Below, piece after piece: positions 37,435 to 46,489 of a stretch of DNA of 64,000 bases. Numbering within the stretch: position 1 is the stretch's first letter; the number at the start of each line of letters is the position of its first letter. The notes below the pieces were generated by a model. It was not told where the DNA came from, did no database searches, and was given only the letters and a program-made list of their open reading frames with translations. Origin of the DNA: Flavobacterium sp. (lineage in GTDB: Bacteria > Bacteroidota > Bacteroidia > Flavobacteriales > Flavobacteriaceae). A program made the position numbers and the translations under genes. Location of the stretch: NCBI RefSeq assembly GCF_027484205.1, contig NZ_JAIXUB010000009.1, forward strand, positions 124,001-188,000, written 5' to 3'.

Positions 37435-37498
37435 TATGAGATTTTACGATAAGTTTTCGTAATGATTTTGAGAGGGAAATTAGGTATAAAAATTAAAC

Positions 37499-37538
37499 AA
37501 AAAATCCAACTTTCTGTTGTTTGAAAGTTGGATTTTTA
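37499..37538 (-). terminator. Terminator of the basic-repeat gene
   Basis: Stem AAAAATCCAACTTTC / GAAAGTTGGATTTTT with an 8-base loop, 22 bases beyond the stop on the minus strand. Confidence 0.88.
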
Positions 37539-37560
37539 AAAATTTTAGACAAAGAAATTT

Positions 37561-38217
37561 TTATTCTTCTTGCTCAGCATCAATATAGGTTTTGTTTCCG
37601 TTTTTATTGATGTAATATTTTCCACCTCTTGGTCCAGTAAATACTTTTTTACCTTTATATTTTCCAGTTACTTTATCAGCTACTTTTTTCTCTGCAGTTT
37701 TAGAAGCCGCAGTTTCTTTCATATCTTCTTTTTCTTCGGCAGCTGTTTTTTTAACTTTTGCCTCTGTTTTATTTGCAGTTGCTTTTACTTTTCCTTCTGT
37801 AGCTTTTGCTTTTCCTGTTGCAGAAGCTTTCGCCTCTTTACCTTTTGCTTCAGCATCTTTAAAACGTTTATCTGGAGTTCCGTCTTTTTTTAGTTTAGAT
37901 GCTTTTTCCTCTGTTTCTTTTTTAGCTTTAGAAGCTTTAGCTTTTGCATCTTTAGAAGTTTTAATCGCTTTTTCTTCTACTTCTTTTTTAGCTTTTGAAG
38001 TTTTAGCTTTTGCGTCTTTTTCTGTTTTTTTAGCTGCTTTCTCAGCATCTTTTTTTGCTTTAGCTTTCTCTTCTTTTAATTTATCAGCTTTTTCTTTTTT
38101 AGCTTTTACTGCTTTTTCTGTTTTAGCTTTAGTTTTTGATGCTTTTTCTTTTACATCTTGTGCAAAAGTCGCGTTTGAGAATACAAACACTAAGCATAAT
38201 AAAATTAGTTTCTTCAT
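37561..38217 (-). CDS. Exported Lys/Ala-rich repeat protein with PBCV-type basic adaptor domain
   Basis: 218 residues. A signal peptide (MKKLILLCLVFVFSNATFAQ) is followed by about 150 residues made largely of Lys, Ala, Glu and Thr, with histone H1-like repeats such as KAKASKAKKETEEKASKLKK. The C-terminus (GKYKGKKVFTGPRGGKYYIN, then KNGNKTYID) matches the short basic adaptor domain first described in Paramecium bursaria Chlorella virus proteins. The basic tail suggests binding to an anionic polymer such as DNA, LPS or polysaccharide, but the signal peptide places it outside the cytoplasm. It is monocistronic. Confidence 0.78.
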   Translation of the reverse strand: MKKLILLCLVFVFSNATFAQDVKEKASKTKAKTEKAVKAKKEKADKLKEEKAKAKKDAEKAAKKTEKDAKAKTSKAKKEVEEKAIKTSKDAKAKASKAKKETEEKASKLKKDGTPDKRFKDAEAKGKEAKASATGKAKATEGKVKATANKTEAKVKKTAAEEKEDMKETAASKTAEKKVADKVTGKYKGKKVFTGPRGGKYYINKNGNKTYIDAEQEE

Positions 38218-38317
38218 TGTGATTTTTAAATTAGGTTATTAAAGTTTAAAATTAACTAATTAATTTTAAACAACAATTATTCCAATATTATTTTTTTGAT
38301 GTAGAACTATGTTTACA

Positions 38318-41300
38318 CTAAAAAAAAGCACGTAACTGAACATTTCCAGTGTGAATCGTACTAGATGTATTGGATTTTCGACCTTGATAGTTGATGTTGA
38401 TATCAAGATATTGGGTTAGATTTTTTTGTAAAAGCAATCGCCAAGTACTGTTTTTTCCGGGTTGCAAGCCTTCTAACATTTGAAACGCAACTGGTGAGAG
38501 AGCATTTCCAATAAACTCATTATTATAAAGTGATAATTCTCCATTTGCTGTAAACTTGTTATTACTTGAATAATTAAAAGAAATTCCGAAGCGTTGCTGT
38601 TTTAAAGATTCTAGTAAATTTATCATGTTCTCCTTATTTTTGTATTCATAAAAAAGTGACAAACTTTTGTTATTCGAAAATAAATAGGATATTTTAGGTT
38701 CTACAGTGTAAGAATTCAATTCAAAATTTCTTGTGGCATAATTATCGGAGATACTTTCGGAATTTGAAATGGATGAATCCAAATTAAATAGCCAACTTTT
38801 TTTCACCAAATGTGCATATTGTAACTGATTAGATTGCGAAGTGTTTTCTTGAGAGCCAATAGACAACAACGTTTTTACTCGGCCATTCAAATAAGTGTAT
38901 GTCAATGAATGACGTTGTTTGCCTCGATTGTAAAACAAACTGTTTCTGAAATTAGTGTTCAATCCCAACAAATTATCTTCGCTGGTTGAAAACGGATTTA
39001 GATTAAAGTTATCTGCATCTCGTTGAATCTTTCTGTCTAATGCAAAGGATGTTTGATTGTAGAAATAGGAAAGCAGCTTTTTAAAACCTTTTTCATTTAT
39101 CCATTTTGATGGACTTAAAGTCAGCGATTGTGAAAATTTATTTTGATGTGTTTTTATAAATACTTGATTAGGAAGAAACACACGAACATACTTGGCTTGA
39201 TCAGGAAAAGCAGCTATTTCAAACTCTTGCAGTTCTTGGATTCCGTTGTTGTTGTAATCATTCCACATGTAAACTCCTTGTCCAGGATTAACTTCTAAAT
39301 AAGTGAATTCTTGTTGTGCAATGGTTCCTGAAGCAGTTTCGTATGCAACAGTGGTTTGAATTAACTGATAGAAAAAATTATCATTATAAAGTAATCTAGA
39401 ATTCAATGAAGGTTCAGTTGGAATCGTTGCATCGGTATATTTTAATCTTCTATAATTTACAAAAAGCGATAAATTCGTTTTTTTGTTTTGAATCAATTTT
39501 GATTTCAAATAATAGGAATCAGATGTATTTACCCGTTGTAGTATTCCAAATTGCAAACTGTCATTTTTTCTGTTTAAATAACCAATTTCTGCATACACTT
39601 TTGTGCTATCACCACGACCAATAAACGCACCATATTCTGAAAAACGTTGACTTAAAGAGGTGAATTGATTTGTAGCAGTTAATTTCTCCTGATTATCTTC
39701 TAAATTGAAACTTCCGCCAATCCAGTTCTTTTTAAAATGTAGTTTTGCTCTCGTTTGATTTCGGATAAAGTCAGTGTTTGAAATAGTTCCAGAGCTTTTC
39801 ATGAAACTGGAATTTTGTTGAACTACTAAATTTTTGTGTTTGAAACTTCCTTGAACAATGTGTCGTGTTCCTGAAAAGTTATCAGTAAAATCGAGTTTTT
39901 CTAGTTGATATTTGGCAAATCCTTTGGTTTTAAAATCAAAATCCAAACCAGAAACTAATAAACTTTGATTGCCAGAAATAGTAGTTAAATTCCAATCACG
40001 ATTGAATTCTATGTTGAATAATCGTTCGATAGTTTTGAAATTTTGTTGCACCAATTGATAATTTGCAAATGCATCCAAATTAAATTTTCCTGAAAATAGA
40101 CGTTGTTTTCCGTTGATTTTTGTTGCAATTCCTTTGTTATTATTGTCGTCAATGGTAGAATAAAGATTCAAATCGTTATTGCTAACTCCAAGTTCAAAAT
40201 CAATTGCGGTTTTCTCATTTGGATTATAGCTTCCTAAAATTGTGGCAATTTGAATTTTTGTTGGTGCAATTAATCGTGTTATTGGTTCGTAATTTCCTTG
40301 TGGAATTCCAGCAACTGGAGCAACATATTCATAAATTTTTCCAACGGCATTGTTATTTACTAAAACATAATTTCCAAAGTTATTTCCAACTAACGAAAAC
40401 CGAACATTATATAAGGTATCATTTTCATCATTTGAATATTGAAAAACTTCAAGACCATCAATAGTGACTTTTTCATACAAAACTTTATTTTCAGAATACG
40501 AATCTTCATAAGCAGATGGCGCAGTCATTAAATTAGAATCATCTCCAGCATTTTTTAGAACTTCAACTTGTTCGTTAGACAAATTTTGTTGCAATGGTTG
40601 ATTTTTTACATCATTTTCAGAATATAAAAATCCACCTATAGACCATTTTTCGGTTTGATGATTTGCGCCACCATAAGTTACAAATCGGGTAAAATTTCTA
40701 TCAGAATATTGGTATTCGATAATAATTCGCATTTCGGAAGTGATAGGAAATAAGGAAGTAAAGATGATTTCACCTGCATTATAATCAATTATGTAGTCAT
40801 TACTCTCACCTCTTTTTAATAGAATTCCATTTACAAAAACACGTTCTGAACCCGAAATTACTAATACATACAGCTCGCCATTATTTCCACGAAGTTTGTA
40901 TGGACCTTGATTTCCTTCTTGTCCTGTAAAACTGCTTTTAGCATATTGACCACGAACAACTGCTCCAGAGGCAAAGACTTCAGTTTTATTTTTAGGTGTT
41001 CCAAAAGTAAATTTTGAAGATAATCCTTGTACTTTTTTATTGAAATTCAAAAATTTTGACTGTCTGTTTTCAAGGAATAAATCTCCAGCACGAATGTTCC
41101 ATTTATCTGAAAATAATTCGATGAATATTTGGTCAAATTCGTCTAAAGTTTGCGAATAACCACCATCTTGCAAAGGAATATTGCTGTCTTGAATAGAAGC
41201 ACGAAGTGAAACTTTATTGGAAATTTTACCAGTAATTTGTAAATCAAGATTAGAATTTACGGTTGAGTTTTGATTGTTTCCAACGGTAATTCCACGAGTT

Positions 41301-41719
41301 ATACTTCCAGAAGTGTTTAATCCGTCAAAAGGTTTGAATGTTTTTAGATTGTCTCTTTTTATGGAGTACAAATTTCCAGCTTCGTTGGAAATTACTCGTT
41401 TTTCGTCATAAACAGAATAGGTTTTGGTAAGAAATTCAGGGAATTTTAAATAACGAATGGTTAATGAATCTTGAGAAAAATAATTGTCTTTGAAAATCAA
41501 TTTTGAGTTTTGGAAATCTACTTTATAAGCGGAAGAATCGATTTCAATTCCTTGATTATCAATAATTTTAAAAAACGATTTATTGATGCTAACGTTATCA
41601 ATAGCAATGGTATCTTTAGAAAATGCTATTTTTTTGTTTTTATAGGGCGTTTCTATTTCCTGAGCAAAAATGCCAGAAAAACAGAACAACAACATCCATA
41701 AAAAACTATTTTTCAACAT
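38318..41719 (-). CDS. Large predicted outer-membrane protein of unknown function
   Basis: 1133 residues. A signal peptide (MLKNSFLWMLLFCFSGIFAQ) is followed by a chain with many alternating hydrophobic/polar strands, Asn/Ser/Gln-rich turns and a C-terminal Phe (VQLRAFF), all typical of a large outer-membrane barrel. The N-terminal part contains SGSITRGITVGNNQNSTVN and an Ig-like stretch (about 290-350: ERVFVNGILLKRGESNDYII). I do not recognise a named family. There is no TonB box or plug domain that I can see, so it is not an obvious SusC. It may be a translocon or assembly factor. It is monocistronic. Confidence 0.72.
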   Translation of the reverse strand: MLKNSFLWMLLFCFSGIFAQEIETPYKNKKIAFSKDTIAIDNVSINKSFFKIIDNQGIEIDSSAYKVDFQNSKLIFKDNYFSQDSLTIRYLKFPEFLTKTYSVYDEKRVISNEAGNLYSIKRDNLKTFKPFDGLNTSGSITRGITVGNNQNSTVNSNLDLQITGKISNKVSLRASIQDSNIPLQDGGYSQTLDEFDQIFIELFSDKWNIRAGDLFLENRQSKFLNFNKKVQGLSSKFTFGTPKNKTEVFASGAVVRGQYAKSSFTGQEGNQGPYKLRGNNGELYVLVISGSERVFVNGILLKRGESNDYIIDYNAGEIIFTSLFPITSEMRIIIEYQYSDRNFTRFVTYGGANHQTEKWSIGGFLYSENDVKNQPLQQNLSNEQVEVLKNAGDDSNLMTAPSAYEDSYSENKVLYEKVTIDGLEVFQYSNDENDTLYNVRFSLVGNNFGNYVLVNNNAVGKIYEYVAPVAGIPQGNYEPITRLIAPTKIQIATILGSYNPNEKTAIDFELGVSNNDLNLYSTIDDNNNKGIATKINGKQRLFSGKFNLDAFANYQLVQQNFKTIERLFNIEFNRDWNLTTISGNQSLLVSGLDFDFKTKGFAKYQLEKLDFTDNFSGTRHIVQGSFKHKNLVVQQNSSFMKSSGTISNTDFIRNQTRAKLHFKKNWIGGSFNLEDNQEKLTATNQFTSLSQRFSEYGAFIGRGDSTKVYAEIGYLNRKNDSLQFGILQRVNTSDSYYLKSKLIQNKKTNLSLFVNYRRLKYTDATIPTEPSLNSRLLYNDNFFYQLIQTTVAYETASGTIAQQEFTYLEVNPGQGVYMWNDYNNNGIQELQEFEIAAFPDQAKYVRVFLPNQVFIKTHQNKFSQSLTLSPSKWINEKGFKKLLSYFYNQTSFALDRKIQRDADNFNLNPFSTSEDNLLGLNTNFRNSLFYNRGKQRHSLTYTYLNGRVKTLLSIGSQENTSQSNQLQYAHLVKKSWLFNLDSSISNSESISDNYATRNFELNSYTVEPKISYLFSNNKSLSLFYEYKNKENMINLLESLKQQRFGISFNYSSNNKFTANGELSLYNNEFIGNALSPVAFQMLEGLQPGKNSTWRLLLQKNLTQYLDININYQGRKSNTSSTIHTGNVQLRAFF

Positions 41720-41782
41720 AAATAAGATAACTCATAAATGTCAAAAGTAGTATTTATTATTGGAAAGATTTAGGATTAGAAT

Positions 41783-42082
41783 TTAAGATTTATTTCTTTT
41801 TAGCCAATTAGATGGCGAACGTGAAGTATGAAAAACTGCAACGATGGTTATGATTTCGTTGTTTACTATATAATGAATGCCAAAAGGGAATCTGTTAATG
41901 AATCTAATTTTTACTTGTTTGTATCTTTTCTGAAAAGCAGATGGAGTTCTTTGTATTTCATTTATACCTACTTCTAGACATAATTCAAAATCGAATGAAA
42001 GACCTTCTCTTTGTTCTTCATACCAAAGTATGATTTCTTCTATGTCAAAAAGGGCTTCCTTTGTGAATTGAATTTGTTTCAT
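41783..42082 (-). CDS. RelE/ParE family toxin
   Basis: 99 residues. The sequence QFTKEALFDIEEIILWYEEQ, then RFINRFPFGIHYIVNNEIITIVAVFHTSRSP, is the ParE/RelE plasmid-stabilisation fold; the C-terminal VFHTSRSPSNW is characteristic. Toxins of this fold act on gyrase or on ribosome-bound mRNA; which applies cannot be read from the sequence. Its ATG overlaps the antitoxin stop by four bases (ATGA). Confidence 0.88.
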   Translation of the reverse strand: MKQIQFTKEALFDIEEIILWYEEQREGLSFDFELCLEVGINEIQRTPSAFQKRYKQVKIRFINRFPFGIHYIVNNEIITIVAVFHTSRSPSNWLKRNKS

Positions 42083-42288
42083 TTTCTGACTTCCTTCAGA
42101 TGATTTTTTACTTCATTCCAGGAATAATATTCAGTTTTACCTTCTTCAATAATATGAAGTCTATTATCTAACTCATTTTTTATTTCATCAGAAAGTTCAA
42201 TTTCTTTTTTTGCAATGCTGTCCCATAATTGTTCTGCTAAAAAAATTTTTTCTGCTGTTGAGTATTTTTTTAAATCTTTTATTTTCAT
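42079..42288 (-). CDS. Antitoxin, addiction module component family
   Basis: 69 residues. It begins MKIKDLKKYSTAEKIFLAEQ and contains LWDSIAKKEIELSDEIKNEL, matching the short addiction-module component family that is found upstream of ParE-like toxins. It should neutralise the toxin and autoregulate the pair. It is the first gene of the two-gene operon. Confidence 0.88.
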   Translation of the reverse strand: MKIKDLKKYSTAEKIFLAEQLWDSIAKKEIELSDEIKNELDNRLHIIEEGKTEYYSWNEVKNHLKEVRK

Positions 42289-42329
42289 GATTTTTTTTTA
42301 TAAAATTAATAAAAAACTTGAAACAAATT

Positions 42330-43583
42330 TTACTCCTTAGTAACAATCTGCATGGTTTCTCTAGAAATTTGTTTTACTAAAACAGTTTTGTCTTTTTCTA
42401 CCATTTCTGCTGCTTCTCTAGAGAAGTGACGAATGGTGTAAAGAGAAACATCTTCGTTATAAGAGACTTTGAATTTCTTTGATAAAATGGTTTTTAATTC
42501 GTTGAAATTTCCAAATTTATCTTCAATACAAATAGAAAAACTGATGGCTGTGTTTTGAATCAGACTTACTTTGATTTTGAATTTGTGTAAAAGAGCAAAA
42601 ATTTCACTGATGTTTTCTTCCATGATGAAAGAGAAATCTATAGAAGAAAGAGAAATTAATAATTGATTTTTCTTTACAATAAAACACGAAGCTTTTGGTT
42701 CTAAATCAGCACCTTTAGAAACCGAAGTTCCAGGTAATAAAGGATTTATAAATGATTTTACAAAAAGTGGAATTTCTTTTTTCTGTAAAGGTTGTAACGT
42801 TTTTGGGTGAATGACAGAAGCACCATAAAAGGCTAATTCGATTGCTTCACGATAGGAAATTTGATTTAATAATATTGCATTTTCAAAATATCTTGGATCA
42901 GCATTTAAAACACCAGGAACGTCTTTCCAAATAGTAACACTTTCTGCACTCAAGCAATAAGCAAAAATGGCTGCGGTATAATCAGAACCTTCACGTCCTA
43001 ATGTTGTGGTAAAATTGTTTTCGTCAGAACCTAAAAATCCTTGTGTGATATTTAATGCTTTTTTCTTTACACCTTTAGAAATTAATTTTTGTGTTTGTTC
43101 CCAATCTACATTAGCATCGCGGTAAGTAGCATCTGTTTTAATGAAATTTCTAACATCAATCCAATTATTTTTCAATCCATTTTCATTGAAATAATAACTA
43201 ACAATTGTAGTTGAAACTATCTCACCAAAACTAATTACTTGGTCGTATACAAAGTTGTAATTTGGAGATTTGTTGCTTCTTAAAAAATATTCTAAATCGG
43301 CAAAATGACTATTTACTGCAAAAAAAACATCATGTTCTTCATCGTCGAATAAATCTAATAATATTTGATTATGGTATTTTCTAACTTCTTGCAATGAAGC
43401 ATGAAATTCGTTAGACTTTTCAAAATAATTTTTGATTACTATTTCCAATGCATTAGTTGTTTTTCCCATAGCAGAAATTACAATTAACACATCTTCATGA
43501 CCTACTTTTTGTAAAACATCAAAAACATTTTTTACACCATTGGCATCTTTCACTGATGCTCCACCAAATTTAAATATTCTCAT
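42330..43583 (-). CDS. lysC: Aspartate kinase, monofunctional
   Basis: 417 residues. It phosphorylates aspartate in the first step towards lysine, threonine, methionine and diaminopimelate. The N-terminal FKFGGASVKDANGV is the kinase signature; TLGREGSDYTAAIFAYCL and WKDVPGVLNADPR are the substrate and nucleotide blocks. The C-terminal 120 residues fit tandem ACT domains (LLISLSSIDFSFIMEENISE; VSLIQNTAISFSICIEDK), pointing to feedback inhibition. No homoserine dehydrogenase is fused, and no other pathway gene is adjacent. Confidence 0.92.
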   Translation of the reverse strand: MRIFKFGGASVKDANGVKNVFDVLQKVGHEDVLIVISAMGKTTNALEIVIKNYFEKSNEFHASLQEVRKYHNQILLDLFDDEEHDVFFAVNSHFADLEYFLRSNKSPNYNFVYDQVISFGEIVSTTIVSYYFNENGLKNNWIDVRNFIKTDATYRDANVDWEQTQKLISKGVKKKALNITQGFLGSDENNFTTTLGREGSDYTAAIFAYCLSAESVTIWKDVPGVLNADPRYFENAILLNQISYREAIELAFYGASVIHPKTLQPLQKKEIPLFVKSFINPLLPGTSVSKGADLEPKASCFIVKKNQLLISLSSIDFSFIMEENISEIFALLHKFKIKVSLIQNTAISFSICIEDKFGNFNELKTILSKKFKVSYNEDVSLYTIRHFSREAAEMVEKDKTVLVKQISRETMQIVTKE

Positions 43584-43672
43584 AATTATGTATAAATAAT
43601 AAATATCAATTAATAAAAATCAAACAAATCACAACTTATTAAATTCAATTTTTGAAACTTGAATTTTGATAT

Positions 43673-44146
43673 TTATTTGTTTTTTAAAAACTCATTAATT
43701 CCGTTTTCATCCATTTGAACCACACGCCAATCATCAAGAATTTTTGCGCCACTTTTTTTGTAAAATTCAATGGCAGGTGTGTTCCAATCTAAAACATTCC
43801 ATTCAATTCTTCTCACATTATCTCGTTTTCCTTGGGCTATGATTTCACTATAAAGCGCAAATCCTGCTCCAGTTCCGCGTTTGTCTTCTTTTACGATTAA
43901 ATCTTCGAGGTGAATTGTTTTGCCTTTCCAAGTAGAATATCTGTAATAATAAAGCGCAATTCCGATAATTTGACCATCGACTTCTGCTACAAATGTATGA
44001 AACAAAGGGTTTTCTGCAAAACCATCGCGAATTAAATCATCAACAGAAATTACAACGGCATTAGGTTCTTTTTCAAAAACGGCCAATTCTTTTATCAATT
44101 CTAACACTGAAGGCATGTCAGTTGAAGTTCCTTTTCTAATTATCAT
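43673..44146 (-). CDS. GNAT family N-acetyltransferase (diamine/spermidine type-like)
   Basis: 157 residues from ATG 44146-44144 (MIIRKGTSTDMPSV). Motif A is LEDLIVKEDKRGTGAGFALY, and motif B is WNVLDWNTPAIEFYKKSGAKI. The layout (YRYSTWKGKTIHLEDLIV) resembles eukaryotic SAT1-like diamine acetyltransferases, so a polyamine or thialysine substrate is possible. The longer frame to 44167 overlaps the promoter element and is rejected. Confidence 0.87.
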   Translation of the reverse strand: MIIRKGTSTDMPSVLELIKELAVFEKEPNAVVISVDDLIRDGFAENPLFHTFVAEVDGQIIGIALYYYRYSTWKGKTIHLEDLIVKEDKRGTGAGFALYSEIIAQGKRDNVRRIEWNVLDWNTPAIEFYKKSGAKILDDWRVVQMDENGINEFLKNK

Positions 44147-44164
44147 TTTAAAAACTTTATTGCC

Positions 44165-44195
44165 CAAAAATACAAATTGCTTCGCCAGTTCGCAA
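44165..44195 (-). promoter_or_regulatory. Promoter of the SAT1-like acetyltransferase gene
   Basis: Minus strand TTG (44193-44195), 20-base spacer, TATTTTTG (44165-44172). The -7 element covers the alternative start at 44167. Confidence 0.7.
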
Positions 44196-44267
44196 ATGCT
44201 CGAATCAATATAATAATATCAAACAATACTAGAATATGGAATTTAAAATTAAAGCCAATTAGAACCA

Positions 44268-44332
44268 AATTGTCACATTGAGCTTGTCGAAGACTTCTTA
44301 ATGAGCATTTCGACAAGCTCAATGTGACAATT
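44268..44332. repeat. REP-like palindrome, copy 2
   Basis: Perfect 24-base arms (44268-44291 and 44309-44332) around a 17-base loop, with core TTGAGCTTGTCGAA. It lies between the acetyltransferase and the M48 protease genes and is related to the copy at 32746-32801. Confidence 0.85.
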
Positions 44333-44384
44333 GTTTTAAAATAAACTATAAAAAAAAGAGTTCTGTGAATAGTTAACTTTAATA

Positions 44385-45245
44385 CTATTTCTTCTTCTTA
44401 ACTACTTTTTTCTTAGTTGTAGTTTTTGTTGCAACAGCTTTATTATTAATTGCTTTTTGAACATACGCTTTATATAAACCATCTTTTTCTGCTCTGGCTT
44501 TAGCTTTTTCCGCTCTCTCTTTTGGGTCAGGATGCGAACTCATCATTTGTGTTAAAAAATCTGCAGAAGTTCCTCCGCTTTGCGTTGCTAATAAATTAAA
44601 AGCTGACTCAACTGCGTTTACATCATAACCATGTTTTTTCATAAAATCATAAGAAAATAAATCAGCTTCAGATTCTTGCTTTCTGCTGTGTTTGCTATCT
44701 AACATTGCATTTCCAATTTGCCCTAATTGACTGTCTGTTAGTTTAGCAATTTTATCTGATTGTGACGAAACAGCACCAATTAATGCTGCTTTTTTATATG
44801 CAGCTTTCATGGCGTCTTTAGTGTCTTCATTAGCAACATGCCCAATTTCGTGACCAATAACTGCAAGTAATTGATTGTCATCCATTATGTCCATTAAGCC
44901 CGAATAAACACGAACACTTCCATCGGCAGTTGCAAAGGCATTTACATCTTTTGTTAGATATACTTTATAATTTAAAGTCAATCCGTTTTCTGTTGCGTGT
45001 TTCCCGAAAATTCTATTCAATCTTAAAGTGTAACCGTCTTTTGGACCAGCAACTACATTAGTAGAATCCATTTTTCTTACTGCTTCTTTAGATAATTTTG
45101 CAGCATCCTCATTAGAAAATGTAAAACCTGCAATTCCTGTTTGTAATGCACCAAGAGCTTTGTCGCCTAAATTTATTTGAGCATTTACTTTAGAAAAATT
45201 TAAAAAAACTAAAAGTACTATTGCAAAAAATGATTTGATTTTCAT
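44385..45245 (-). CDS. M48 family zinc metalloprotease, periplasmic
   Basis: 286 residues from ATG 45245-45243. A signal peptide (about 1-22, ending KVNA) is followed by the M48 catalytic domain with HEIGH at residues 132-136 and the third ligand Glu in KQESEADLFSYDF. MMSSHPDPKERAEK is also typical. The C-terminal Lys-rich tail (TTTKKKVVKKKK) is unusual. Such proteases (BepA/LoiP-like) degrade misassembled outer-membrane proteins. The longer frame to 45275 overlaps a -7 element and is rejected. It is divergent from fbp. Confidence 0.92.
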   Translation of the reverse strand: MKIKSFFAIVLLVFLNFSKVNAQINLGDKALGALQTGIAGFTFSNEDAAKLSKEAVRKMDSTNVVAGPKDGYTLRLNRIFGKHATENGLTLNYKVYLTKDVNAFATADGSVRVYSGLMDIMDDNQLLAVIGHEIGHVANEDTKDAMKAAYKKAALIGAVSSQSDKIAKLTDSQLGQIGNAMLDSKHSRKQESEADLFSYDFMKKHGYDVNAVESAFNLLATQSGGTSADFLTQMMSSHPDPKERAEKAKARAEKDGLYKAYVQKAINNKAVATKTTTKKKVVKKKK

Positions 45246-45272
45246 TGTATAATTATTTAATAAATTGAAGAG

Positions 45273-45280
45273 CAAAGATA
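45273..45280 (-). promoter_or_regulatory. Candidate -7 element of the M48 gene
   Basis: TATCTTTG on the minus strand, 27 bases before the chosen ATG and inside the longer frame. Confidence 0.5.
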
Positions 45281-45326
45281 AAATAAGTTTGATAATAAAT
45301 ATGTAGTATTAATTCGTGATATTGAT

Positions 45327-45355
45327 TTGAAATTTGATAAAAAATACGATATTTG
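45327..45355 (+). promoter_or_regulatory. Candidate promoter of fbp
   Basis: TTG (45327-45329), 18-base spacer, GATATTTG (45348-45355; one mismatch to TAnnTTTG). The fbp ATG at 45381 lies 25 bases downstream. Confidence 0.55.
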
Positions 45356-45380
45356 CAGAAATAACTACAACGATTTCGTA

Positions 45381-46391
45381 ATGGAAGAACGCAACAAAAC
45401 TTTAGGTGAATTTATTATTGAAAATCAAAATGCTTTTCAGTATTCTTCGGGTGAATTGTCACGAATTATTAATTCCATTCGATTAGCTGCTAAAGTAGTT
45501 AATTACAAAGTAAATAAAGCAGGATTGGTTGATATTGTTGGAGCAGCAGGTGAACAGAACGTTCAGGGTGAAGACCAACAAAAATTAGATGTTTATGCTA
45601 ACGAAGTTTTTATCCAAACCTTAATCAATCGTGAAATTGTGTGTGGAATTGCATCGGAAGAAAATGATGATTTCATTACTGTTGCAGGTTCAGATAATTC
45701 TCATAGTAATAAATATGTGGTTTTAATGGATCCATTGGATGGTTCTTCAAATATTGATGTTAATGTTTCTGTAGGAACAATTTTTTCTGTTTTTAGAAGA
45801 AAAACACCTGTTGGAACACCAGTAACGAGTGAAGATTTTTTACAACCAGGAACACAACAAGTAGCCGCAGGATATGTGATTTATGGAACTTCAACCATGC
45901 TCGTTTATACAACTGGTCATGGTGTAAATGGTTTTACTTTAAATCCAGCCATCGGAACTTTTTATCTTTCACATCCTAATATGCAGTATCCAAAAGATGG
46001 AACTATTTATTCCATCAATGAAGGAAATTATGTTCATTTTCCGCAAGGAGTAAAGGATTATATCAAGTATTGTCAGCTTGAAGAAGGAGACAGACCATAT
46101 ACTTCAAGATATATAGGAAGTCTAGTTTCTGATATGCATAGAAATATGATTAAAGGCGGAATATATATTTATCCTACGAGTTCTAAAGCTCCAAATGGTA
46201 AACTTAGATTGTTGTATGAATGTAACCCAATGGCTTTTATTGCTGAGCAAGCTGGCGGAAGAGCTATTGATGGTTATAGAAGAATTATGGAAATTCAACC
46301 TACAGAATTACACCAACGTGTTCCGTTTTTTTGTGGAAGCTATAACATGGTTAGCAAAGCCGAAGAATTTATGAAGCAATCTATCTTGTAG
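45381..46391 (+). CDS. fbp: Fructose-1,6-bisphosphatase, class I
   Basis: 336 residues from ATG 45381 ([11 protein letters not shown]). It hydrolyses fructose-1,6-bisphosphate in gluconeogenesis. The metal and substrate blocks are visible: [29 protein letters not shown] (the DPLDGS signature), [19 protein letters not shown] and [20 protein letters not shown]. The frame is open to 45327, but that region carries the promoter and the added 18 residues do not belong to the family. Length is standard. Confidence 0.96.
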   Translation: MEERNKTLGEFIIENQNAFQYSSGELSRIINSIRLAAKVVNYKVNKAGLVDIVGAAGEQNVQGEDQQKLDVYANEVFIQTLINREIVCGIASEENDDFITVAGSDNSHSNKYVVLMDPLDGSSNIDVNVSVGTIFSVFRRKTPVGTPVTSEDFLQPGTQQVAAGYVIYGTSTMLVYTTGHGVNGFTLNPAIGTFYLSHPNMQYPKDGTIYSINEGNYVHFPQGVKDYIKYCQLEEGDRPYTSRYIGSLVSDMHRNMIKGGIYIYPTSSKAPNGKLRLLYECNPMAFIAEQAGGRAIDGYRRIMEIQPTELHQRVPFFCGSYNMVSKAEEFMKQSIL

Positions 46392-46448
46392 AAGTAATTC
46401 TACAAGGCATTAAGGTTGTGAAAAGTAGCGTAGTTAAAAGAAATTAAC

Positions 46449-46456
46449 TAAATTTG
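46449..46456 (+). promoter_or_regulatory. Candidate -7 element of the GTPase operon
   Basis: TAAATTTG, 33 bases before the ATG of the first gene; no well-placed TTG. Confidence 0.45.
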
Positions 46457-46489
46457 TAGACATTTTTCAACAAAAACTACTTTACTTAT

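Larger units (their letters stand above)
37221..37560. other. Intergenic region upstream of nrdB
   Basis: About 340 non-coding bases. It holds two tandem hairpins that terminate the gene to the right and the unidentified promoter of nrdB. I looked for an NrdR-type palindrome (two boxes around TATAT) and did not find a convincing one. Confidence 0.5.

Noticed and set aside
37221..37560. NrdR-box operators upstream of nrdB
   Set aside because: No pair of boxes with the expected palindrome and spacing could be seen.
41783..42288. Toxin/antitoxin pair as a sign of a mobile island
   Set aside because: Flanking genes are housekeeping or ordinary envelope genes and no integrase, repeats or tRNA junction is next to it.
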